A stretch of 64,000 nt of DNA from NCBI RefSeq assembly GCF_004322395.1, contig NZ_SCTW01000051.1, positions 18,160 to 82,159 on the forward strand, given 5' to 3'. The DNA comes from Methylobacter sp. Lineage in GTDB: Bacteria; Pseudomonadota; Gammaproteobacteria; Methylococcales; Methylomonadaceae. This document shows, piece by piece, positions 7,416 to 16,082 of this stretch (position 1 is the stretch's first letter; each line of letters starts with the position of its first letter). A program made the translations under genes and the position numbers. Under the pieces are notes generated by a model. That model did no database searches. It worked only from the letters and a program-made list of their open reading frames with translations, and had not been told where the DNA came from.

Positions 7416-10400
7416 ATGTCGCCAACCACCTTAAAAACCGAAGCCGATTCTACAATAACCATTCCCAGAGGCTATAGGGAAATTCCGTTTAACTATACGT
7501 CTGCGGATGACTGGCAGGTCGTATCTTTCCTGCTGGGTCCGGAAATCGCCTTAATTTTGGAGGAACTGCGCGACCGGCGTGTAACCGGACGCTCAGCCCG
7601 TTTACTGATGCGTTTTTTTGGGGAGATTTTGATTTATCGACGCAATCCTTATCTTCTCCAGGAGCTGGTCAGTTCGGCCAGCAGACGCAAGCGTATGTTC
7701 GACAATGCCGATAAACACTTGGGTATTATCGAACAGAATATCGGAGATGAAGCCAGGGTGCATAAAGTGCTGATCGCTTCCCGCCAACTGCTGGACGATT
7801 TTCGTAAGGATGTCGAAAGCGTACCGGGCTTGCGCCGCCGCATGAAAAGAGAACTAGGCGCAGTGACGGGCGTCAGCAACGTATTGTTCGATCCGTTTAC
7901 ATTGGTCTCTCACGCGACCGATGCGACCGACTGGCGTTTGTTCCTGCCGGTCGCGGTGGTGATGCCGGACAAAGAAGACCAAATTGTGCCGCTGCTCACG
8001 GCCATTGCCAAAATGGGGCTCAAAGCCGTGCCGCGCGGCGGCGGTACGGGTCTGACCGGCGGCGCGGTGCCGCTACGTCCCGATTGCGTGGTGATTAACA
8101 CGGAAAAGCTCGACCGCATCCGCGGCACGCGGGACATGGAATTCAAACTGTGGGACGGACAGACCGCCGTGGCCCAAGTGCTTGAAGTTGAAGTCGGCGT
8201 GATCACCGAAAAAGCCCACCAATATGCAAGCAACCGGGGCTTGGTGTTTGCGACCGACCCGACCAGCGCCTGGGCGTCGTCGATAGGCGGCAACATATCC
8301 GAAAACGCCGGCGGCAAATGCGCGGTGCGTTGGGGTACCTGCATCGACAACCTGATTTCATGGAGAATGGCGATGCCCGGCGGCAAGCGTTGGGAAGTGC
8401 GCAGAATCGATCATCAATTACGCAAAATTTTGCCGGAAGATAACGTGACTTTCGAAGTGCTCGATGACAACGGCGAGTCGCTCAAGATCATTGTGTTAAA
8501 AGGCAGCGAAATCAGGAAAAAAGGCCTGTGGAAAGACATCACCAACAAAGCGTTGGGCGGCGTTCCGGGCTTACAAAAAGAAGGCACCGACGGCATTATC
8601 ACCTCGGCAGAATTCATTCTTTATCCGAAATTCGAAGCCATGCGCACGATTTGCCTGGAGTTTTTCGGGCAGGACATGGAAGAAGCCAGCCGTGTAATTG
8701 TTGAGTTATCTAAGGCGTTTCCGTTTCCCGACCAAGGCGAAGACACTCTGGTGGCGCTGGAGCATTTCGATGACGAGTATGTGCGCGCGATCGATTATCA
8801 AGTCAAATCAAGCAGTTTCAAAACGCCGAAAGCCGTTCTGTTAATCGATGTTGCAGGACACAATTTAGATCAAGCACAGCGGGGAATCGATAAAATACGC
8901 GCCATTTTGGACCGGCACCCCAATAGCGAACTCTTTGAAGCGCACGATGCGGCCGAAGCGGAGCGATACTGGGCAGACCGTAAAAAATTCGGGGCGATTG
9001 CCCGGCGCACCAACGCTTTTAAGCTGAATGAGGATGTCGTGATTCCGCTGGAAACATTGGCCGAATTTGCTCGCTTTATCGACGAGGTCAATGTAGAAGA
9101 AGAACGTTACGCCCAGATGAAGTTTCTGGATCGGGCGGCGGCTCTATTTCGCGATCCTCCGGTTGAAGACAATGCCGATTCATTTGCGGCGCGGTCCAGC
9201 GTTGCGCTATATCTTTATACGACCGCCAAGAACACGCTACCTCTAGCCGATGAAAAAACATTACGCAGCTTGGCTATCATCAATGATTTCAGGCAGGAGT
9301 TCGTCGAATTGGCTCGCGGATTCCCAAAAATTATTGCCGCCGTAGATATTGCCCATCAGGAAGTGCGTGACCGGCGTATCGTGCTGGCAACCCACATGCA
9401 CGCCGGAGACGGCAACGTGCATGTGAACTTGCCGGTGTTGTCCAATGACCGGGACATGCTGGAACGCTCGGGTGAAGTCATCGACCAAGTCATGTTTAAA
9501 GTCGTTGAATTGGGCGGCGTGGTGTCCGGTGAGCACGGCATCGGCGTCACCAAACTCAAGTATCTGGAAAAAGAGCGCATAGCCGATCTGAGCGCCTATC
9601 GTCGCGAAGTCGATCCTACAGGTCTGATGAATCCCGGCAAGCTTGAAGATTTTGACGCACTGGAACATATCTTCACTCCATCGTTCAACTTACTAGGACT
9701 GGAGGCGCGCATTTTGCGTCACGGCCAACTCGAAGAGCTGGCAAACAAAATCGCTCATTGCGTGCGTTGCGGAAAATGCAAACCCGATTGCGGCGTTTTT
9801 CATCCTGCGGGCAGCCTGTTTTACCATCCGCGCAACAAGAATTTGGCGATCGGCGCGATTATCGAAGCCCTGCTGTTCGACGCGCAGCGCGAATATTCGA
9901 CGCAATTCGAATTGCTGCAATGGTTGGAAGAAGTGTCCGATCATTGCACGACCTGCCACAAATGCGCCAAGCCTTGTCCGGTCGATATAGATTCCGCCGA
10001 CGTATCGGTGTTGGAACGCCGGATTCTGGCGGATTGGGGTTATAAGCGCATGCCGCCAGCGACCAAAATGACGCTGCGCTACTTGAACAGCGGCTCGCCG
10101 GCGTTCAATAAAGTGTTCCGCTTCGGCGTACTTCGGGCCGGTGTTGCAGGACAGCAGCTAGGCACGTTGTTAGCCAAGCCGCTGCAACCGAAAAAAGGCC
10201 AATCCAAGCATTACCCGTTGCAACTGCTGAGTTCGCCGATGCCGGCTGTGCCGGCACTTACATTGCGTGATTTGTTGCCCGACTGCAAGGACGACCAGGT
10301 TTTGGTGTTTGAACCCGAACAGGAAGCCGAACGCACCGTCTTCTATTTTCCGGGTTGCGGTTCCGAACGCATGGTATCCGACATATCAATGGCGGCCATT

Positions 10401-11087
10401 CATGTCTTGATGGGGTTAAAAATCCGGGTGGTTTTGCCACCGCCTTTCCTGTGCTGCGGATTTCCGGCTTACGCCAACGGTCAGACCGAAATGCATTCGC
10501 AAAACGGTTTGCGCGTGACGATCCTGCTCAATCAAATCCGGGACATGTTCACCCATCTGGAGTTCGACGGCTGTGTGGTGACCTGCGGAACCTGCCGCGA
10601 GGGGCTGAATGAGATGGAAGCAGCCAAATTGTTCGGCGGTCGGCTAGTCGACATAACCCGTTATGCGCTGGAGCGGGACTTGCATTTGGCGGGCACCGGC
10701 AGCGAGAGTTATCTGTATCACGCTCCCTGTCACGATTCGCTGGACGGCAAGGCGCTGGACGTGCTCGATAAGCTCGGCGGATTCGGCAGCGTTCAGCCAG
10801 TGCCCAATTGCTGTTCAGAGGCGGGAACGCTGTCGCTGTCGCGTCCCGACATTTCCGCTGCGATGCTGCATCGCAAACGCGAATCGCTGGCGGAAGTCAT
10901 GCCGGAAAAAGGCAGAGCCACAATCCTGACCAATTGCCCGTCCTGTATGCAGGGGCTGGGCCGGAATAAAGGCATGGGCGTCGATCCGCAGCATCTTGCT
11001 GTGGCGTTGGCTGAAAAATTGTCCGGGAAATCCTGGTTGAAGCAGTTTAAGGTGCAGGCGAGTAGGGCTAAGGCGTTTAATTTTTGA
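7416..11087 (+). CDS. DUF3683 / FAD-binding oxidoreductase with Fe-S and CCG domains (D-lactate dehydrogenase/glycolate oxidase-like), 1223 aa
   Basis: FAD-binding PCMH-like region (GGGTGLTGGAVPLRPDCVVIN), C-terminal oxidase domain, 4Fe-4S motifs CVRCGKCKPDC and CTTCHKCAKPC, cysteine-rich CCG-type motifs. Confidence 0.88.
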   Translation: MSPTTLKTEADSTITIPRGYREIPFNYTSADDWQVVSFLLGPEIALILEELRDRRVTGRSARLLMRFFGEILIYRRNPYLLQELVSSASRRKRMFDNADKHLGIIEQNIGDEARVHKVLIASRQLLDDFRKDVESVPGLRRRMKRELGAVTGVSNVLFDPFTLVSHATDATDWRLFLPVAVVMPDKEDQIVPLLTAIAKMGLKAVPRGGGTGLTGGAVPLRPDCVVINTEKLDRIRGTRDMEFKLWDGQTAVAQVLEVEVGVITEKAHQYASNRGLVFATDPTSAWASSIGGNISENAGGKCAVRWGTCIDNLISWRMAMPGGKRWEVRRIDHQLRKILPEDNVTFEVLDDNGESLKIIVLKGSEIRKKGLWKDITNKALGGVPGLQKEGTDGIITSAEFILYPKFEAMRTICLEFFGQDMEEASRVIVELSKAFPFPDQGEDTLVALEHFDDEYVRAIDYQVKSSSFKTPKAVLLIDVAGHNLDQAQRGIDKIRAILDRHPNSELFEAHDAAEAERYWADRKKFGAIARRTNAFKLNEDVVIPLETLAEFARFIDEVNVEEERYAQMKFLDRAAALFRDPPVEDNADSFAARSSVALYLYTTAKNTLPLADEKTLRSLAIINDFRQEFVELARGFPKIIAAVDIAHQEVRDRRIVLATHMHAGDGNVHVNLPVLSNDRDMLERSGEVIDQVMFKVVELGGVVSGEHGIGVTKLKYLEKERIADLSAYRREVDPTGLMNPGKLEDFDALEHIFTPSFNLLGLEARILRHGQLEELANKIAHCVRCGKCKPDCGVFHPAGSLFYHPRNKNLAIGAIIEALLFDAQREYSTQFELLQWLEEVSDHCTTCHKCAKPCPVDIDSADVSVLERRILADWGYKRMPPATKMTLRYLNSGSPAFNKVFRFGVLRAGVAGQQLGTLLAKPLQPKKGQSKHYPLQLLSSPMPAVPALTLRDLLPDCKDDQVLVFEPEQEAERTVFYFPGCGSERMVSDISMAAIHVLMGLKIRVVLPPPFLCCGFPAYANGQTEMHSQNGLRVTILLNQIRDMFTHLEFDGCVVTCGTCREGLNEMEAAKLFGGRLVDITRYALERDLHLAGTGSESYLYHAPCHDSLDGKALDVLDKLGGFGSVQPVPNCCSEAGTLSLSRPDISAAMLHRKRESLAEVMPEKGRATILTNCPSCMQGLGRNKGMGVDPQHLAVALAEKLSGKSWLKQFKVQASRAKAFNF

Positions 11088-11125
11088 GGTGAATTGATTG
11101 CTCTCGTATTATTGAGAATGAAAGC

Positions 11126-11716
11126 ATGACGTCAATTAACAGCATTTGTATTTATTGCGGCTCTAGTTCGGGGCGGCTCGATGCGTATGCTTCGGCCGCT
11201 CTGTCAATGGCCGAGTCATTAGTCAACCGGAACATCAAACTGGTTTACGGAGGCGCCAGCATCGGCATTATGGGCATGATGGCGGATCAAGTGTTAAAGC
11301 TAGGCGGCCAGGCTATCGGCGTTATACCTAAGGCCTTGGCGCATAAGGAAGTCGCACATCAGCATCTGACCGAACTGCATGTCACCCAGTCCATGCATGA
11401 GAGGAAGATGCTGATGGCCGAGCTTTCAGACGGATTTATAGCGCTCCCCGGAGGCATAGGAACGCTTGAGGAGTTATTTGAGATTTGGACTTGGGCACAG
11501 CTGGGATTTCACCAGAAGCCTTGCGGTTTGCTTAATGTGGAAGGTTATTACGATTCGTTGATTGAATTCTTAGATCACGTAAGGGCAGAGAAATTCGTTA
11601 AACACCATCACCGTGCCATGTTGATGGTGGAATCCGGCCCGGAAGCGCTATTGGACCGCTATGTCGATTATCAGCCCCCTACTGTGGAACATTGGCTTGG
11701 CAAAGACGAGACCTGA
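11126..11716 (+). CDS. LOG/TIGR00730 family protein (Rossmann nucleotide-binding, putative cytokinin riboside 5'-monophosphate phosphoribohydrolase)
   Basis: PGGIGTLEELFEIWTWAQLG motif. Confidence 0.92.
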   Translation: MTSINSICIYCGSSSGRLDAYASAALSMAESLVNRNIKLVYGGASIGIMGMMADQVLKLGGQAIGVIPKALAHKEVAHQHLTELHVTQSMHERKMLMAELSDGFIALPGGIGTLEELFEIWTWAQLGFHQKPCGLLNVEGYYDSLIEFLDHVRAEKFVKHHHRAMLMVESGPEALLDRYVDYQPPTVEHWLGKDET

Positions 11717-12009
11717 TTGATTGTTTTTACATTGTTTTCACTGCTACGCGAATGTGGAGTTATAAGCCCACGGTTAGCTTGAGTGTGGCGATCACGATCA
11801 TTATTCGAGCCGAAAATAGTTATGTTTGAATATTGTTAAAAAGCGCGAATAAATTCGCGTCTACAAAATAGATTACCTCTTAATTTAACGGCGATGACGT
11901 AGCGCATGGAAGGATGAAGGAAAAAATCACCTGGTTTAAAATACGCTTTGCAGTGCTATCCATAATGTGATCCAATGTACTACACAACGCACTAAACCAG
12001 GAGAAAATC

Positions 12010-12267
12010 ATGTCCAGCATTAGCGCCAACGATCTCAAAACAAAGGGCGTTTCCGCTATCGAGGCCGAACTTGCGCATCAACCCGAGGCGATTATTTCGG
12101 TGCGCGGCAAGGATCGTTTTGTGGTGATGGATATTGCTCATTACCACTATCTGCGGGAATGCGAACTAGAGGCCGCGCTGGCCGAAACACGAGCCGATCT
12201 GGCCGCAGGGCGGTTCATCAAGGAGTCGGCAACAGACCATTTGGCGCGTTTGGATAACACTGAATGA
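12010..12267 (+). CDS. Type II antitoxin, Phd/YefM family
   Basis: 85-aa Phd-like protein (SANDLKTKG...AIISVRGKDRFVVMDIAHYHYLRE) overlapping the downstream toxin by 4 nt. Confidence 0.85.
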   Translation: MSSISANDLKTKGVSAIEAELAHQPEAIISVRGKDRFVVMDIAHYHYLRECELEAALAETRADLAAGRFIKESATDHLARLDNTE

Positions 12268-12542
12268 GCTATACATTGGTTTTCACCGACCAATACACCC
12301 GTCGGGCCGACCGTTTTCTCAAACGGCACCCGGAATTGAAACAGCAATACCTCAAAACCCTGCAATTGCTTGAAGCTAACCCCTTCCATCCTGGACTACG
12401 CTTACACTCTCTGAGCGGACGGCTTGACGGCCTGCATTCGGTTTCAATCAATCTTTCTTACCGCATCACGCTGGAATTGCTGGTTACAGAGAAAAAAGAA
12501 ATCATTCCGGTCAATGTCGGTGGACATGACGCGGTTTATTGA
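12264..12542 (+). CDS. Type II toxin, RelE/ParE superfamily
   Basis: 92-aa RelE-like protein (FLKRHPELKQQYLKTLQLLEANPFHPGLRLHSLSG...YRITLELL...IIPVNVGGHDAVY). Confidence 0.85.
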   Translation: MSYTLVFTDQYTRRADRFLKRHPELKQQYLKTLQLLEANPFHPGLRLHSLSGRLDGLHSVSINLSYRITLELLVTEKKEIIPVNVGGHDAVY

Positions 12543-12563
12543 CACGGCTAGGACGAAACTCTG

Positions 12564-13868
12564 TTACTCAGTAGTATTAGCAATAATCTTATGAATCCGT
12601 TTAGTGCTAATAGCGAAAATAATCAAAATAAACGGAATAGAAATGCCCTCGACGGTTTCCGGGTTAACTTTCCATCCCATCGTATGAAACACTTCGGCTA
12701 TTTTGCCGATCAGGCTGGCCGCGTAATAAGTAATGGCGACCATCGAAATGCCTTCAACCATTTGTTGCATCCGTAATTGCATTTTTGCCCGCAAAGCCAT
12801 TGACGTGAGTAAGCCCTGATTTTGTTTCTCGATAACGATGTCGACACGCGTGCGCAGTAACTGACTGGCGTTGCTGACGCGTTCGGAAAGCTGGGTAAAG
12901 CGGCGCGAGATTGATTCGCAAGTATTAATTGCCGGTTCCAAACGTCGTTTGATAAATTCACCCAAGGTTTGAATGCCTTGAATCCGAACTTCACGCAAAT
13001 CGTTTACACGTTGTTCGACCAATTGATAATAGGCACTGGCAGCCGCAAAGCGGAAGTGATTACTGGATATATAATTTTCAATCTCAGCGGCCAATGTGGT
13101 TAGCTCGTCCAATAATTCGCCATCATTATTGTCAGGTAACGTCATTGCGTTAGTGATCGTATACAGCTGCCGGTCGGATTTATTTAATGCCGGGTATAGT
13201 TTGCGCGCGATAGGAAAAGCCAGCAACGCCATAACCCGGTACACTTCAATTTCAAATAACCGCTGCAATAATCGCCCTGCCTGTTCGGTTCTTAAGCCAT
13301 GGTTAATGATCAAAAAGCGGCTGAAACCGTCAACGTGAATGCGAAAATCCGTAAATACCGAGGCGGCACCGCCGGTTACTTTAGAACCGATGACGGCGTT
13401 GTTCGCAAAGTAAACCGATAAAGACGACAAATCCGCATTCTCATCGTAATCAATATCGGCAGCGGAAACGATGGATGCATGAGCCGCGACAATCAGTTGC
13501 CCGGTTAATTGCGACATCCAATCCACCGGAACTTTTTTTAACGCGCAATCCGTAAAAGGCTCTTTAGGGGTGTCATGTACATAAAAACTGTAAGTACTGA
13601 ACTCGCCATGTTGTTCCCAACGTATCTGAAAAGAATTGAAAGTCGCACTAAATTGATCCGCTTCTTTTTCGGGCGGTGTAACGCCGAACCGCTCGCAAAG
13701 CGTTACCAAGTGCTTACGTTCCTGCATTTTTTCTTCAGTCGACAGTAATAATGCAAGATGGCTGGCTCTGACCGGTAGATTGAGATTAACCGGTGCTCGG
13801 GCGTGAACTTCGTTATGAAGTACAAAGCGTTGGGGATGGTTTTTAGGAATAGGGAATAAAGTTGTCAC
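12564..13868 (-). CDS. DUF3422 domain-containing protein
   Basis: LHNEVHARAP N-terminus and two C-terminal TM segments. Confidence 0.85.
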   Translation of the reverse strand: MTTLFPIPKNHPQRFVLHNEVHARAPVNLNLPVRASHLALLLSTEEKMQERKHLVTLCERFGVTPPEKEADQFSATFNSFQIRWEQHGEFSTYSFYVHDTPKEPFTDCALKKVPVDWMSQLTGQLIVAAHASIVSAADIDYDENADLSSLSVYFANNAVIGSKVTGGAASVFTDFRIHVDGFSRFLIINHGLRTEQAGRLLQRLFEIEVYRVMALLAFPIARKLYPALNKSDRQLYTITNAMTLPDNNDGELLDELTTLAAEIENYISSNHFRFAAASAYYQLVEQRVNDLREVRIQGIQTLGEFIKRRLEPAINTCESISRRFTQLSERVSNASQLLRTRVDIVIEKQNQGLLTSMALRAKMQLRMQQMVEGISMVAITYYAASLIGKIAEVFHTMGWKVNPETVEGISIPFILIIFAISTKRIHKIIANTTE

Positions 13869-13945
13869 GAATGTTTTTAAGAATCTCTAAGCGAATGAAG
13901 AATGAGCCAATTTTACATAAAAAATGCAGCAAGTAGTAAAACCCG

Positions 13946-14329
13946 TTAAATCCATCCGAGGCGCTTACAAGTACCATAGATGAGGTATACCCCAATGCCG
14001 CAAACAAAGAGGCCGAAGATCAGACGAAGCTGCGGCCCTTGCATTTGATTTGCGAAGTAAGCTCCAATCCAGGCTCCCAGGAACATGGTCACGGCAAGAA
14101 TGATGGCAGCCTTCACATCTACGTTTCCGTGCCGGTAATATTCGAATGCCGCAGCAAGACCAATGGGAGGAAGCAGCACTGCAATGGTTGTTCCCGTCGC
14201 CATGTGCTGAGAGAAACCGGCCCAGTAAATAAGCGCCGGTACGATAACTAGGCCTCCGCCGATACCGAAGAAACCCGACGCGATACCTCCAATAAGACCA
14301 ATAATCACGAATATGAGCCATGATGGCAT
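13946..14329 (-). CDS. TauE/SafE (TSUP) family permease, half-size
   Basis: GLIGGIASGFFGIGGGLVIVPALIYWAGFSQHMATGTTIAVLLPP. Confidence 0.85.
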   Translation of the reverse strand: MPSWLIFVIIGLIGGIASGFFGIGGGLVIVPALIYWAGFSQHMATGTTIAVLLPPIGLAAAFEYYRHGNVDVKAAIILAVTMFLGAWIGAYFANQMQGPQLRLIFGLFVCGIGVYLIYGTCKRLGWI

Positions 14330-14430
14330 CCGGATCCTCCTTTCATTGTGGAAGCTTGCGGAAATGAGTATAAGTCCGTAATCAGCCTAAGCGCAATTTA
14401 TGAGATCATCAAAAGAAGGTCTTGCAGGCC

Positions 14431-14883
14431 TTAAACACAATCACATTCGCCGATATCTTCAAACCAGATTTGCGGAGAATGCTGGATAAAGCGCTGCATC
14501 AGTGAAATACAATCGGCATCGTTCATTTCAACGACTTTAACTCCTGCGTCTTTGAGCCAATTCAAGTGACCCTCGAAGTTGACCGATTCGCCGACCACAA
14601 CGGTGCCGATATTGAATTGTCGGATCAAACCCGAGCAATACCAGCAAGGCGCCAATGTCGTCACCAAAAATTTGTCGCGGTAATTGGTTTGGCGGCCGGC
14701 TTTGCGAAACGCGTCGGTTTCGCCGTGGATGGACGGATCGTTATCTTGCACCCGGCGGTTGCGGCCGCGTCCGAGTAAATTACCATCAGCATCGAACAAC
14801 GCCGCGCCAACCGGCACGCCGCCCTCATCAAAACCGGCCTGCGCTTCGGCGAATGCTACGGCCAACATGTCTGTATGATTCAT
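14431..14883 (-). CDS. Nucleoside/cytosine deaminase family protein
   Basis: HGETDAF and APCWYCSGLI zinc-binding motifs. Confidence 0.88.
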   Translation of the reverse strand: MNHTDMLAVAFAEAQAGFDEGGVPVGAALFDADGNLLGRGRNRRVQDNDPSIHGETDAFRKAGRQTNYRDKFLVTTLAPCWYCSGLIRQFNIGTVVVGESVNFEGHLNWLKDAGVKVVEMNDADCISLMQRFIQHSPQIWFEDIGECDCV

Positions 14884-15048
14884 CGGGAGTTCTCCGGAAT
14901 GGGCAAGGGTTAAGCATTGTAGGAGCGGGCGGTACCCGCAATGGAAGAGCTACAACTTTATTTCGCTCCCACGCAACGCGCCCGTCGTTATATACAAGTC
15001 TCTATTCCGACAGTCCTAGATCTGGCGTCGGGAGACATGCCGATAGGC

Positions 15049-15081
15049 AGACCTTCCAGGTTTTTAAAACCTGGAAGGTCT
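15049..15081. repeat. 33-bp palindrome AGACCTTCCAGGTTTTTAAAACCTGGAAGGTCT (copy 1)
   Basis: Perfect or near-perfect inverted repeat; identical core at 62276-62308 and in opposite context at 24730-24762. Confidence 0.9.
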
Positions 15082-15190
15082 AACTGGCCGCATTCTTAAC
15101 AGACGGGACAGGGTAATCCTGTCCTAGTCGTTTAATAATTTGTGTATACCGTACAACGAGCGCGCTACGTGGGAACGAGGGCTATATATT

Positions 15191-15844
15191 TTAAAACGTA
15201 GCGACTTCAGTACCCTTGCCGATCAGTACGACATCCGCTGGACGCATCGCAAAAATGCCGACGGTGACTACGCCGGTAATGTTGTTGATGATTTGTTCCA
15301 TTTTGATCGGATCGATAATGTCCAGGTTATGCACATCGAGAATCACATTGTGGTTATCGGTGATAAAGTTTTCCCGCCACACTGGCTGTCCGCCTAATTT
15401 AACCATTTCCCTGGCAACATAACTTCTGGCCATCGGAATGACTTCAACCGGCAAAGGAAATTTGCCCAGAACATCGACGCATTTGGTTTCGTCGGCGATA
15501 CAGATGAATTTCTTGCTGGCCGCTGCGATGATTTTTTCGCGGGTCAACGCGCCGCCGCCGCCTTTAATCATATATTTGTGCGGATTGACTTCATCAGCTC
15601 CGTCAACGTAAACATCCAGCGTACCGACTGCGTTCAGGTCCAGCACAGGAATGCCGACTTGTTTTAATTGTGCGGTGCTCATTTCGGAACTGGAAACCGC
15701 GCCTTCAATATCGGCCTTAATGTCGGCCAAATAATTAATGAAATGCTTCACCGTAGAGCCGGTGCCTACGCCGACAATGCCGACACCTTTAACATACTCC
15801 AAAGCGGCTTGAGCTACTTTTTGTTTTAATTCGTCTTGTGTCAT
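15191..15844 (-). CDS. rpiA: Ribose-5-phosphate isomerase A
   Basis: [34 protein letters not shown] motifs. Confidence 0.96.
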   Translation of the reverse strand: MTQDELKQKVAQAALEYVKGVGIVGVGTGSTVKHFINYLADIKADIEGAVSSSEMSTAQLKQVGIPVLDLNAVGTLDVYVDGADEVNPHKYMIKGGGGALTREKIIAAASKKFICIADETKCVDVLGKFPLPVEVIPMARSYVAREMVKLGGQPVWRENFITDNHNVILDVHNLDIIDPIKMEQIINNITGVVTVGIFAMRPADVVLIGKGTEVATF

Positions 15845-15959
15845 AAGGTCATCCTGATTTTAGTTATGGGTAATTAAATGGTGTGTGATAATACCTCAGA
15901 TAGAGTTGTCCAGAAAATTTTTGTGCTCTTGCGGCCGTTTCTAAGAGAGGCATCTGCCG

Positions 15960-16012
15960 TAAGGCGTGCCGTGCGCGCCTTGGGAGCTAAGGCGCGCACG
16001 GCACGCCCTACG
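15960..16012. repeat. Long hairpin GTAAGGCGTGCCGTGCGCGCCTT-GGGAGCT-AAGGCGCGCACGGCACGCCCTAC
   Basis: ~23-bp inverted arms with a 7-nt loop between rpiA and recC. Confidence 0.85.
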
Positions 16013-16082
16013 TTTTCAGGACAAAATTTACACAACGATTACAGCTGGTTTCTAAAAATGCGAACAATAAATAAAACCGCTC

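Noticed and set aside
13946-14329. TauE/SafE gene considered truncated
   Set aside because: Half-size TSUP proteins exist and the ORF has a complete start and stop with several TM segments, so there is no evidence of breakage.
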